Below, one piece after another: positions 52,180 through 61,036 of a DNA stretch of 64,000 nt (its first letter is position 1; every line of letters begins with the position of its first letter). The notes under the pieces are model-generated. The model made no database searches, was not told the DNA's origin, and worked only from the letters and a program-made list of their open reading frames with translations. Source of the stretch: Candidatus Melainabacteria bacterium (lineage in GTDB: Bacteria; Cyanobacteriota; Vampirovibrionia; Gastranaerophilales; Gastranaerophilaceae); NCBI GenBank assembly GCA_003258795.1, contig QHMH01000008.1, positions 62,001 through 126,000 of the forward strand, in the 5' to 3' direction. The position numbers and the translations under genes are program-made.

Positions 52180-52959
52180 ATGAAAAAAAATCTTATTTTT
52201 TTATTAGTTGTTATTATTTTAAACCTTAACTTTGCTTTTGCTGGGACTATGCAAGGTGGTGTAGAAAAGGAAGTCATGGTTGGTGGTAACAAAATTTTCG
52301 ATACTCAAACTAATATGCCGATTGCTGGTGCAAAGGTTACATTGCCACTAAAAAATTTTATGACTGTAACTGATTCACAGGGTCGTTTTTCTCTTAATGC
52401 TGATATAAATGCTCCAACAATATTGTCTGTTGAAAAAGAAGGTTATAAACCCTTTTCTTTGACTGTTTCAAAAATTGCACCAGATGCTCCTTTAATTATT
52501 GGTATTGAAAAATCAGATGCCAAACAGATTTCCATTGATACAGAGCTTTATCATCTTGGTGATAACAGTTTTTCATATAATTCTGCCAATGCTGCTGATT
52601 TTCAAATTAGATCAATAGGTCCTTACTATTCGAAAAATTTTAATCTACCTAAAAACACAACAAAAGCGGCGCTTGTTATTGGTTCAATTATTGGACTTGA
52701 TACAAAAATGGCAAAAGCTATGGGACAAAACAAAATTGTGCAGGCCTATGCAAGTCCGGCAGAAGTGTTTTTTAACGGTGTTAAAGTCGCTGAAATTCAG
52801 TTGAATGGAGATGGACAAAGGATTAAACTACCTTCAAATCTTATAAAGGCAGGTAGAAAAAATCAAATCACCATTAAAACTGGTCGTAATATGATGGCTT
52901 ACGGTCAAGTTGATTATGATGATATTGAAATTGCAAATTTATCTATTGAGGTCAATTAA
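52180..52959 (+). CDS. secreted protein with carboxypeptidase-regulatory-like domain
   Basis: 259 aa. A signal peptide (MKKNLIFLLVVIILNLNFAFA) is followed by an Ig-like CarboxypepD-reg domain at about residues 30-110 (FDTQTNMPIAGAKVTL, TDSQGRFSLNAD, SVEKEGYKPF). The C-terminal ~140 residues contain beta-rich sequence of unknown family. Such domains lie on the cell surface or in the periplasm and act as structural or sugar-binding modules. ATG 52180 follows GGGGGA at good spacing and starts the signal peptide, so the longer frame from 52099 is rejected. Convergent with yidD. Confidence 0.75.
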   Translation: MKKNLIFLLVVIILNLNFAFAGTMQGGVEKEVMVGGNKIFDTQTNMPIAGAKVTLPLKNFMTVTDSQGRFSLNADINAPTILSVEKEGYKPFSLTVSKIAPDAPLIIGIEKSDAKQISIDTELYHLGDNSFSYNSANAADFQIRSIGPYYSKNFNLPKNTTKAALVIGSIIGLDTKMAKAMGQNKIVQAYASPAEVFFNGVKVAEIQLNGDGQRIKLPSNLIKAGRKNQITIKTGRNMMAYGQVDYDDIEIANLSIEVN

Positions 52960-52962
52960 AAT

Positions 52963-53172
52963 TTATTTTAGCGGATCATAGCCACCTGCATTTAGCGGGT
53001 GGCATCTGCATATTCTTTTTGCACCAAGCCAAAGTCCTTTAATTACACCATATTTTTCTATTGCTTGTTTTGTATATTCAGAACAAGTTGGTGTAAATCT
53101 GCAAACTGGTGGTGTTAGTGCAGAAAATTTTTGATAAATTTTTATAATACCCAAAAGAAATTTTTTTATCAT
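52963..53172 (-). CDS. yidD: membrane protein insertion efficiency factor YidD
   Basis: 69 aa, the full family length. IYQKFSALTPPVCRFTPTCS and IKGLWLGAKRICRCHPLNAGGYDP are the near-invariant YidD sequence with its Cys residues. YidD helps YidC insert inner membrane proteins and is normally found in the rpmH-rnpA-yidD-yidC cluster. Here it lies 7 bp after flhA at the end of a flagellar operon, an unusual position. Confidence 0.95.
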   Translation of the reverse strand: MIKKFLLGIIKIYQKFSALTPPVCRFTPTCSEYTKQAIEKYGVIKGLWLGAKRICRCHPLNAGGYDPLK

Positions 53173-53179
53173 AATTTAA

Positions 53180-55300
53180 TTATTCATCATCTCCGTAACT
53201 GCCTTGATAATCTTCTTGGTATGTTTCTCCAATTGTATCTATTGCTTCAACCTTAATATCAGTAATCAATTCAGAATACGATATTACAACGATTGTTGGA
53301 ATATGTCTTTCGAGAAGTTGATAAAGAGGTAACCTTATTCTTGGAGAGCAGAGAATTACTGGTTGTCTTCCAATATTTTGGTGAGCCATCATCAATGTAT
53401 GTGCAGTCGCTTCAATAAGTTCTTGTACTTGCATTGGGTTGAGCAAGAACATAGTACCAAGTTCTGTTCTTTGACAGCTATCATCAAGTGTTTTTTCCCA
53501 TTCTGGTGAAAGTGTTAGGGCATATAGAACTCTATCTTCTTGCACATTTGTAAGACAAATTTGTCTACCTAATGCTGCCCTCAAACGTTCTGACAAGATA
53601 TCTGGTTCTTTTGAAAATCTTGCATAGTCGCACAACCTTTCAAAGATAAACATAATATCTTTGATTGAAACTTTTTCTTTGATTAGGTTTACAAAAATCT
53701 TTCTTAAATCACTTGTTGATATTATCGCAGGAACAAGGTCATTTACAAGAGTAGGGTCTTGTGATCTTACAAGTTCCATCAACTTAAGAACGTCAGTTTT
53801 TGTCATTACATCATCAACATATTTTCTCACTGATTCTTGTAAGTGGGTTATGATTACGTCAGTGGCACTTACAGCGAGAACTTCTCTTGTTTTTTGGGCA
53901 TCTTCTTCTGAAATCCAATATGCTTGAGTTTGATAAGTTGGGTCTACACCGATAATGGCATCTTCTGGAACATTCTTTCTTACTGCATCCCACTGATCAG
54001 CAAGTACCATATATTTTTTAGGATATACAAAACCTGTTGCTACAGTGTTACCTCTTATAGAAATTAAGTATTCTTCAGATTCCAAAGCTGATGAGTCCAT
54101 AATTCTTATGTTTGGAATGATATAACCAAGTTCATCTGTTGTTCTTTGTCTTAGGGCTGCAATTTTAGCAAGCAATTGTCCATCTTGATCTGGGTCAGCA
54201 ATACAAAGTAGTCCAGCACCAACTTGCAAGCTTAAGACGTCAACACCCAATCTTTCATACATTCTGTTAGGGTTAACAAGTTCTTGCATATTTTGTTTAA
54301 CATTTTCCAATTGTCCCAATTGGCTTTGTACATCTGCATTGACAAGTACAGAAAATCCGGATATAACCATCATTATTGTGAATATAAAGAATGGTAAGAA
54401 TGGTAATCCTGTAATTGGACTTGACAACGCAATGAGGAATAAGAATGCACCTGCAAGGAACAAACTGTAAGGTTTATTGATAATTTGAGCAGAAATATCA
54501 CCAGCCAATGAAGAAGCTTTTGCAGAAGAACGTGTCATTACGATACCTGCTGAAATTGACATCAAAAGAGAAGGCAACTGAGATGACAAACCATCACCGA
54601 TTGTTAGGATTGTATATTTTGAAACTGCTTCTGCTGGGGACATTCCGTTCATCAAAACCCCAATAATCAAACCGCCAATGATGTTGATAAGTGTAATGAT
54701 GATACCTGCCATAGTATCACCTTTTACAAACTTCATGGCACCATCCATAGAACCGTATAAGCTTGATTCTCTTTGCAAGTCTTCACGTCTTGAAACCGCT
54801 TCTTCTGGAGATATTAAACCTGCATTGAAGTCTGCATCAATTGTCATTTGTTTACCTGGCATAGCATCCAAGGCAAACCTTGCAGAAACTTCAGCAATAC
54901 GTTCAGCACCCTTTGTGATAACCATAAATTGTACAACTGTAATAATCAAAAATATTACACCACCAACAATCATGTTACCACCTGTTACGAAGTGTCCAAA
55001 TGCCTCGACAACTTCTCCTGCATCCCCTTTTGCCAAAATCAAACGAGTTGACGCAATACTCAAAACCAGTCGGAACATTGTCCCGATAAGAATAATTGAA
55101 GGAAATGCTGCCAATTCAAGAGGTTTTTGTACATAAATTGATATCATCAAAAGCAAAATTCCGAGAGTAATGTTCAAACTTATTGAAAAGTTTATAACCC
55201 AATTAGGCATCTCCATTAGAAGTATCAATACCAAGATCAATACAAAACATGCAAATAATATTTCTGTTACTGGATTTGAAGCGGGTTTTGCAGATGCCAT
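53180..55300 (-). CDS. flhA: flagellar biosynthesis protein FlhA
   Basis: 706 aa. The N-terminal half has about eight membrane helices including the family signature TMFRLVLSIASTRLIL and the FHIPEP-region motif DAMPGKQMTIDAD. The C-terminal half is the cytosolic ring domain that receives export substrates and chaperones. FlhA is the nonameric export gate of the flagellar type III machine. It follows fliH by 1 bp. Virulence-type SctV is less likely because fliE and fliF are in the same operon. Confidence 0.95.
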   Translation of the reverse strand: MASAKPASNPVTEILFACFVLILVLILLMEMPNWVINFSISLNITLGILLLMISIYVQKPLELAAFPSIILIGTMFRLVLSIASTRLILAKGDAGEVVEAFGHFVTGGNMIVGGVIFLIITVVQFMVITKGAERIAEVSARFALDAMPGKQMTIDADFNAGLISPEEAVSRREDLQRESSLYGSMDGAMKFVKGDTMAGIIITLINIIGGLIIGVLMNGMSPAEAVSKYTILTIGDGLSSQLPSLLMSISAGIVMTRSSAKASSLAGDISAQIINKPYSLFLAGAFLFLIALSSPITGLPFLPFFIFTIMMVISGFSVLVNADVQSQLGQLENVKQNMQELVNPNRMYERLGVDVLSLQVGAGLLCIADPDQDGQLLAKIAALRQRTTDELGYIIPNIRIMDSSALESEEYLISIRGNTVATGFVYPKKYMVLADQWDAVRKNVPEDAIIGVDPTYQTQAYWISEEDAQKTREVLAVSATDVIITHLQESVRKYVDDVMTKTDVLKLMELVRSQDPTLVNDLVPAIISTSDLRKIFVNLIKEKVSIKDIMFIFERLCDYARFSKEPDILSERLRAALGRQICLTNVQEDRVLYALTLSPEWEKTLDDSCQRTELGTMFLLNPMQVQELIEATAHTLMMAHQNIGRQPVILCSPRIRLPLYQLLERHIPTIVVISYSELITDIKVEAIDTIGETYQEDYQGSYGDDE

Positions 55301-55301
55301 T

Positions 55302-56012
55302 TTATACTCCCTTTAGTGCTTCTTTTATTATATCAAATTGTGTCGGAATTGTCGCATCAATTACACCATTTAATGTGTGTATTACCGCATCCCCGACCTC
55401 AAGCGATTCGTCACCAATGATGTTGACTTTTGCTTCTGATCCCAATCCGTGAAGATAGTCAGGAACTTCAGCCTTTAATAAATCAACTTCTATTGGATTA
55501 ACATTTATGTTAATTTTTGGTTCTTCAATAGACAAGCCATCAAGAATTTCAAATATTATATTAAGTATAACTTGTGGGTCTTGCTCTATTTCTTTTTTTA
55601 CAACTTTTTGAGCTATATCTATTGATATTTCCAAAATTTTTGGTGCTAAAACTTGATAAATTTCTTGCTTTGCATCAATAAAACCTTGAAGCGTTTCTCT
55701 CAATGTTTCTAAATCTTCATTTGCTTTTTGAATTCCAGACTCATATCCTTCTTTTTGTGCATTTGCTCTAATAGTTTCAGCTTCCTCTTGAGCTCTTGAT
55801 ACGAGATTTCTATCATCAATTCTGCGATATCCTCTGCGACGTTCACCTCTACGTTTTTCTTTTCTCTGTGAAAAGTCAATATTGTCGAGGTTAAATAAGT
55901 CGCTACTTTGAGCTAACTCTTCATCCAAAGTTGGAGCTTTTTCAACAACTTTTTCTTCTTTATTTTCTTCAATATTTTCTTTTTTTATTTCGTTTCGTTT
56001 TTTTATTATCAT
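55302..56012 (-). CDS. fliH: flagellar assembly protein FliH
   Basis: 236 aa. The N-terminal ~75 residues are charged (Glu/Lys-rich). An Ala-rich coiled coil follows (RAQEEAETIRANAQKEGYE), then a C-terminal domain similar to V-ATPase subunit E (LEISIDIAQKVVKKEIEQDP, DAVIHTLNGVIDA). FliH holds the FliI ATPase at the export gate. fliI and fliJ are not in this operon. The start overlaps the preceding gene's stop by 4 bp. Confidence 0.85.
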   Translation of the reverse strand: MIIKKRNEIKKENIEENKEEKVVEKAPTLDEELAQSSDLFNLDNIDFSQRKEKRRGERRRGYRRIDDRNLVSRAQEEAETIRANAQKEGYESGIQKANEDLETLRETLQGFIDAKQEIYQVLAPKILEISIDIAQKVVKKEIEQDPQVILNIIFEILDGLSIEEPKININVNPIEVDLLKAEVPDYLHGLGSEAKVNIIGDESLEVGDAVIHTLNGVIDATIPTQFDIIKEALKGV

Positions 56013-56977
56013 AAGATTTTTTCTTCTAAATGTTGTAATATAATATTTGCAACTTTTGGTGATATATCAATACATTCCCCTATTGTAGCTTTTTTTACAA
56101 AGTCTTTAACAATACTTCTTTCTTGTTTAACCATTCTCAAAAGTGGTTCTTTTCCTATTTTATTTGTCAAAACTTTCATTTTTGAAAGTATTTTTGAAGG
56201 ACTAATTTGTTTTGCTTCTGGCAAGTTCATTCTAATTTCTTGCAAATACTTCATAGTATTTCTTATGTCTATTTTCCTATTCAAATCAGGCATTTGTATA
56301 TATTGAAGTATCTCGTCAGCGTCACTGTCATCAAATTTTGTAAGAATAGCCTTAACCTTGTCTTCTTCTACATTTTTGAGCAAAAGAGCTAATGTCGCAA
56401 GTTTTAAATCTTTAACGCCAGATGGTGCTGGAGTATTTTGAGCATTTCCTTGCTCCGCAGCTTGTTTTTCTTGTTCAGCCTGAATTTCTGCCATCATCTT
56501 GTCGATGTTTGACTGCTCAAGTGCTCTTTTTTGAACGTCAGCATCAATTACATTACGCTTTAATAAATCTTCAATAGCTGACTCATAAGATTTTTTTACG
56601 TGATGCTCTACAAGTTTTAAAATTTCATCTTGATCTACATTTTGAGATATTGTTTGTTTTGCTATTTCAAAAATTGTAAATGCAATTTTTTTCATAACTG
56701 CATCCCAATAATCTGGCAAAATGCCGGATCTTATAAGGTCTATTGACTTGTGAAAAGACCACTCTGCAATAATTTGTGTTAAAAACATTGCTTGATCAAT
56801 ATTAAAGTTCAGCTTTGGATCATTGCAAACGGCTTCTGCACTCATAGATGCAAAGTTTTTTATTGTGTTAAAAACATAAGTTTTTTGGAATGGTTGAAAT
56901 TCTGCAGGAATAAGCTCTTGAGCTTGCGTTGCAAGATCATTAGCAAATGTTTTATAATCAAACCCTTCTGTAGGCAT
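56009..56977 (-). CDS. divergent protein in the fliG position
   Basis: 322 aa. The order fliF - this - fliH is that of fliG, the switch protein that carries torque. The C-terminal ~130 residues (LKLATLALLLKNVEEDKVKAIL, DADEILQYIQ, RNTMKYLQEIRMNL) have a FliG-like helical repeat flavour. The N-terminal ~180 residues and an Ala/Gln linker (about 165-190) do not look like FliG, and I cannot find the charged torque helix or the EHPQ motif. It may be a highly diverged FliG or a replacement adaptor. Call rests mainly on synteny. Confidence 0.55.
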   Translation of the reverse strand: MPTEGFDYKTFANDLATQAQELIPAEFQPFQKTYVFNTIKNFASMSAEAVCNDPKLNFNIDQAMFLTQIIAEWSFHKSIDLIRSGILPDYWDAVMKKIAFTIFEIAKQTISQNVDQDEILKLVEHHVKKSYESAIEDLLKRNVIDADVQKRALEQSNIDKMMAEIQAEQEKQAAEQGNAQNTPAPSGVKDLKLATLALLLKNVEEDKVKAILTKFDDSDADEILQYIQMPDLNRKIDIRNTMKYLQEIRMNLPEAKQISPSKILSKMKVLTNKIGKEPLLRMVKQERSIVKDFVKKATIGECIDISPKVANIILQHLEEKIL

Positions 56978-56996
56978 TCCCTTCTCCCAAAACTAA

Positions 56997-58637
56997 CTAT
57001 GCTTTTTCAATCCAATTCTTAATCTTTTCGCCCAATTCTTCTTCATCTACATCTTCCATATCAGATTGTAATTCTGAAACGGCTTCATTAAATTCAGCAG
57101 GTACATTAAATGATTCTTGTTGCTTTTGTTCCAAAAGTCCTTGTGCCATTTGATTTTGTTTTTCGTACAATTCCATTGCTTTTTGATTAACGTTTTGAAT
57201 CATTTCGTCTTGTTGTTGAGCTTTTTCTTCCAATTTCATCAACTCTTCAGCTTGTTGTTTTTGCGCTATTTTGTTTTTGTGAGAAATGTATTTCAAACCT
57301 CCAACAAGTCCAGCACCACCAATAACTAACAGTAACCACCATGGATTGCCGCTTTCATTTGGAACTGGCAAGTTTGCCGGTTTATCTGATGCAAGGAATG
57401 GGTCAATAGAGTCAGATAATGCTATTGTTACGTTATCTATACTTACTTTTGGACCTGCTGCATTTGCAACAAGTTCTTTTATTTCATCAAGAGTTGTTTC
57501 TGCTGGTAATGCACTCTTTTCAAGTGTTACTGCTACTGAAACTTCTTCTATTGCTCCAACAGAACTATATTCATTTGTTTGTGTCTTAGATACTCCATAT
57601 TGAGTTTCTGTCGCAGAACGTTCATAACTTTTTGATTGAGAAGTAGAATTACCTTGAGTTGTAATTCCTCGTTGTAATGATCTTGGTAATGATACACTAA
57701 CTGCTCCTCCTGGGGCTGCTGATGTTCCTTGAGATTTGTCACCTAAACCTTCTCTGAATATTTGTTCGTTTACGGCAGTTTTTTTTGTTGGATCGTATGT
57801 AATGCTTGAACGTTCTATTGGAGATTGTCTTAATGATGTACTTACTGTTACTACAAAGTTTCCTTTTCCAATAAGTTTATCCAATTGAGCGTTAATTTTT
57901 TGTTGCATATATTTGTCGTTTTCTTTTGAACGCTCAACCATTTCATCACCACTATCCATAATGCTTGAATATACATTACCGTTAGTATCTGTTATTGAAA
58001 TGTTTTCTGCTTCCAAACCTGTTACACTGCCTAATAATAGGTTTGTAATTGCTTTTACCTTCAATGCATCAAGTTTATCTCCGCTCGGAATAGTTATTTG
58101 AACAGTTGCTGTTATTGGTTTTTGCATTGAAGAAAACATTGTTTGTTCAGGAATAGAAATAAATACAGATGCATTTTCAATCGGAGGAATTTTTCTGATT
58201 AACCTTGATAATTCTCCGTTTATAGCTCTTGCAAGTCTTATTCTTTTGTCTTCTTTTGTTGATGTAAAATCTCCTTTGTCAAAAATCTCCAAACCTACAT
58301 TTTGATCAACCAAACCACTTTTGACAATTGCAAGATATACTCTATCTCTTTGAGATGGTGTATAGTCCTTAATGTATAGTGTTGATTTAGAACCATCCAT
58401 TTTTCTGTAAACTGTAATACCTTCTCTTGCAAGAAGCGCTTGGACTTCTATAACTTTTCCGATATTATCTGTTGTAAACAAATCTAAAGGTTCTTTTATA
58501 ACTTTTTCTTTAGGTGTTGAAGCTGAATTTGAAGCTCCAACCAGAGCAAGTGTCAATATCAAGGCAAAAACGACAACTACACCTGCGATTGCCGAATATA
58601 ATATTGTTTTATTTTCAAGTAATTTTTTAAAATCCAT
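56997..58637 (-). CDS. fliF: flagellar MS-ring protein FliF
   Basis: 546 aa. Two membrane helices, at about residues 12-34 and 430-450 (WWLLLVIGGAGLVGGLKYI), flank a periplasmic region with YscJ/FliF ring-building motifs (RLARAINGELSRLIRKI, ASVFISIPEQTMF, AEETLDEIKELV-like). The C-terminal tail (EELGEKIKNWIEKA) is the segment that binds FliG in known systems. FliF is the base of the motor and houses the export gate. Between fliE and the fliG-position gene, all on the minus strand. Confidence 0.93.
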   Translation of the reverse strand: MDFKKLLENKTILYSAIAGVVVVFALILTLALVGASNSASTPKEKVIKEPLDLFTTDNIGKVIEVQALLAREGITVYRKMDGSKSTLYIKDYTPSQRDRVYLAIVKSGLVDQNVGLEIFDKGDFTSTKEDKRIRLARAINGELSRLIRKIPPIENASVFISIPEQTMFSSMQKPITATVQITIPSGDKLDALKVKAITNLLLGSVTGLEAENISITDTNGNVYSSIMDSGDEMVERSKENDKYMQQKINAQLDKLIGKGNFVVTVSTSLRQSPIERSSITYDPTKKTAVNEQIFREGLGDKSQGTSAAPGGAVSVSLPRSLQRGITTQGNSTSQSKSYERSATETQYGVSKTQTNEYSSVGAIEEVSVAVTLEKSALPAETTLDEIKELVANAAGPKVSIDNVTIALSDSIDPFLASDKPANLPVPNESGNPWWLLLVIGGAGLVGGLKYISHKNKIAQKQQAEELMKLEEKAQQQDEMIQNVNQKAMELYEKQNQMAQGLLEQKQQESFNVPAEFNEAVSELQSDMEDVDEEELGEKIKNWIEKA

Positions 58638-58724
58638 TTTGCTTTAACTATCCCTACTTTAAATTTGCAAAAACTCAATAATACATTATACACCTGTTTA
58701 ACAAAAATGGCATGAATGTTAAGA

Positions 58725-59057
58725 TTATACAGAAATTTGTGATATTTTTTCGTAAGCTTGTATAACTTTTGACGTAATTTGAGTTGCGAGAGTTACCGTC
58801 ATTTCAGCCTTTGCTATTGCAGTTGTAATGTCGTGTACATCAACATCTCCAGTGCCATTCATTGCATCATTAAGCAATTTATCTGGAGCGTTCATATCCT
58901 TATTCAATGCTGTTGTTACATCGCTTAACACATCTTTAAAAGACGTGTTTTTTACATCATCACTTTTAAGCATTTTTGATTGAAATGATGTTGCAAAATA
59001 TGGATTATTTTCTACTCTACCTTTTATGAAAAAATTTTTATTGAAACCCTGTACCAT
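58725..59057 (-). CDS. fliE: flagellar hook-basal body protein FliE
   Basis: 110 aa, the usual size. SFKDVLSDVTTALN and the C-terminal DVHDITTAIAKAEMTVTLAT with VIQAYEKISQISV are typical FliE. It joins the MS ring to the rod. It is the first gene of the operon, with GGAGGAAGG before ATG 59057 and an ordinary AT-rich 180-bp leader containing only the infC terminator. flgB and flgC, often just upstream, are absent. Confidence 0.9.
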   Translation of the reverse strand: MVQGFNKNFFIKGRVENNPYFATSFQSKMLKSDDVKNTSFKDVLSDVTTALNKDMNAPDKLLNDAMNGTGDVDVHDITTAIAKAEMTVTLATQITSKVIQAYEKISQISV

Positions 59058-59181
59058 TTTACCTTCCTCCAGTTTTGTTACTCTATTAAACCCTAAATCT
59101 TTCTATTTGAAATCCTCTGATTGATATAAAAATTTAAAGATAGGCATGATTTTTTTAACGATTTTTAAAAAAAAATCAACA

Positions 59182-59206
59182 AAAAATGAACTCTAATGAG
59201 TTCATC
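59182..59206 (-). terminator. terminator of infC
   Basis: ATGAACTC, TAAT and GAGTTCAT on the plus strand; on the minus strand T's follow the stem, 30 bp after the infC stop. Confidence 0.85.
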
Positions 59207-59235
59207 TTTTTGTTTTTGTCTAACTATATATAGAG

Positions 59236-59757
59236 TTATTGTGGAGCAAGGAACAATACAACGTTTCTTCCTTCAAACTGAGGTTTTTTCTCTATTTGAA
59301 CAGGAGAACCTTCTAAATCCTTGACAAATCTCTCTAAAAGTTCAAAAGCCAAAGCAGAGTGTTGCATTTCACGTCCCCTCAACATAACAACAACTTTAAC
59401 TTTGTTACCTTGAGCAATAAATTTTTGGATATTTTTAACTCTTACTTGATAATCGTGAACATCGATTTTATATCTAACTTTTACTTCTTTTATTTCAACG
59501 TTATGTTGTTTCTTTTTTGCTTCTTTAATTTTTTTCTCGTTTTCATAACGATATTTGCCGTAATCTAAAATTTTTGCAACTGGAGGTTCTTGATTTGGAC
59601 TAATGATGATTAAATCTAAATCTTCATCATGTGCCATTTGAAGAGCTTGTGAAGTTGGAACAACTCCTCTGTTTTCTCCTGTACTGTCAATAAGTCTAAC
59701 CTCTTTTGAACGAATTTTCTCATTCATTAACGGCTTGTTTTTTTCATCGATTGCTAT
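59236..59757 (-). CDS. infC: translation initiation factor IF-3, AUA start
   Basis: 173 aa. IF3-N (MNEKIRSKEVRLID, DYGKYRYENEKK) and IF3-C (VKVVVMLRGREMQH, LEGSPVQIEKKPQFEGRN) domains are complete. Reading from ATG 59727 gives 163 aa and cuts the usual N-terminus. From ATA 59757, with AAGGAG seven bases upstream, the product begins (M)AIDEKNKPLMNEKI and reaches the family length. infC genes often use AUU or similar rare starts so that IF-3 limits its own synthesis. rpmI and rplT do not follow. Confidence 0.93.
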   Translation of the reverse strand: MAIDEKNKPLMNEKIRSKEVRLIDSTGENRGVVPTSQALQMAHDEDLDLIIISPNQEPPVAKILDYGKYRYENEKKIKEAKKKQHNVEIKEVKVRYKIDVHDYQVRVKNIQKFIAQGNKVKVVVMLRGREMQHSALAFELLERFVKDLEGSPVQIEKKPQFEGRNVVLFLAPQ

Positions 59758-59840
59758 GGCTTTTCTCCTTATTTTTGTGTGACTTTTTTACAATGATACC
59801 ATAAAGAATGGCGATATTGCAATAATTTGCAATAAAATTT

Positions 59841-60374
59841 TTAGTAATCTCCGACTTGATTTTCATCATCAGAATCTTTTAATGATGACAAATCTTCACT
59901 ATATTTTGAGTCGAAATCTTCTGGAAGCATATCTGAATCAGGCCAAACAGTATCTTCATCAAATCTACAAGCATTAAGGTTTATAGCAGATGACAAATCA
60001 GAGTTTTCCAAATCTGTTTCTTGGAAAATACCGCCAGCCATGTCTGATTCTGAAAAATTGCAATAATTTACTTTAGCATAACTGTAATCTGCTCCAGTTA
60101 GAAGTGCTTCAGAAAAATCGCATTCAACAAGATTTGCTCTTGTAAAATCTGCAGAAGTTAAATCTGTATTTTTGAAATTAACTTCTGTTAAATGAGAATC
60201 TGCAAATGAACTTCCGTTCAAATCTACGTCTTCAAAATTAACATTTTCTAATGTCAGAGAGCTGAAATCTGATTCGCTCAAATCAACTTCTTCACTTTGT
60301 TGAGATTTCCACTCATTAAATTTTTCAGGTGAATTTACTACCAAGTCATACAAGTCTTCTTTTGTGTAAGTCAT
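59841..60374 (-). CDS. pentapeptide-repeat protein
   Basis: 177 aa. About 14 A(D/N)Lxx-type pentapeptides lie between residues 32 and 130 (LSESDFSSLTLENVNFEDVD and similar), predicting a right-handed beta-helix. The N-terminus (YTKEDLYDLVVNSPEKFNEW) and the acidic C-terminus are helical or disordered. No gyrase-protection context is seen. It lies 20 bp after the response regulator gene and 83 bp before infC. The function of such small repeat proteins is unknown. Confidence 0.85.
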   Translation of the reverse strand: MTYTKEDLYDLVVNSPEKFNEWKSQQSEEVDLSESDFSSLTLENVNFEDVDLNGSSFADSHLTEVNFKNTDLTSADFTRANLVECDFSEALLTGADYSYAKVNYCNFSESDMAGGIFQETDLENSDLSSAINLNACRFDEDTVWPDSDMLPEDFDSKYSEDLSSLKDSDDENQVGDY

Positions 60375-60394
60375 TTTGCTCTCCTATTATACTT

Positions 60395-61036
60395 TTAAAC
60401 GATGTTATTTTTAAAGGCTTTAACAGCTGCCTGTAATCTATCTTCCACTTCGAGTTTTTGCAAAATATTAGCGACGTGGGCTTTTGTTGTGTTAATGCTA
60501 ACAAACAATTTTTTTGCAATTTCGCTATTGCTACAACCTTCAGTTATTAGTTTAAGAATTTGTTTTTCACGAGAGGTCAAATTATAGTCATTTTTTGAGG
60601 ATAATCCAGAATTTGCGCCCGCAAATGTTGCCGCTTTCAAAACAAATTGAGCGATACTTGGGTCAAACCAAGCAGCTCCTTCTGATACTGAGGATACGAC
60701 TTCTGCCAATCTCGATAGGTTTATTTCCTTTGAGCAGTAAGCGTTTACACCAGCTTTAAGGCTGTCTATGACCTCTTGCTCTTCATTGTGAGATGTTAAC
60801 ATTATAATTTTTATTTCTGGATTTAATTTTTTGATAGTTCTGGTTGCATCAATGCCATTCATTTTTGGTAATCCCAAGTCCATAATTACCAAGTCAATCT
60901 TGTTATTTGCTACTATTTCAATTGCTTTTTCAGCATTCTCAGCTTCATAAACAACAAAATCACCACCATCAAAGGTTGTTTTTAAACCGAACCTCGTTAA
61001 CTCATGATCTTCGACTATTAAAATATTCTTTTTCAC
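60395..61036 (-). CDS. NarL/FixJ-type response regulator
   Basis: 213 aa. The receiver domain (1-120) has acidic residues in VEDHE, phospho-acceptor D53 (VIMDLGLPKMNG), T-switch MLTSHN and K102 in CSKE. A Ser/Asn-rich linker precedes a LuxR-type helix-turn-helix (LTSREKQILKLITEGCSNSE). It probably acts as a DNA-binding output of a two-component system; no histidine kinase is adjacent. The start overlaps the TPR gene stop by one base, so it belongs to the HD-GYP/TPR operon. Confidence 0.92.
   Translation of the reverse strand: MKKNILIVEDHELTRFGLKTTFDGGDFVVYEAENAEKAIEIVANNKIDLVIMDLGLPKMNGIDATRTIKKLNPEIKIIMLTSHNEEQEVIDSLKAGVNAYCSKEINLSRLAEVVSSVSEGAAWFDPSIAQFVLKAATFAGANSGLSSKNDYNLTSREKQILKLITEGCSNSEIAKKLFVSINTTKAHVANILQKLEVEDRLQAAVKAFKNNIV

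Noticed and set aside
54678..55136. 152-aa frame antisense to flhA
   Set aside because: Fully contained in flhA and without a ribosome binding site.
53180..59057. Virulence-type (injectisome) secretion system
   Set aside because: fliE and fliF-type genes and FliA sigma factor elsewhere in the window indicate a flagellum.
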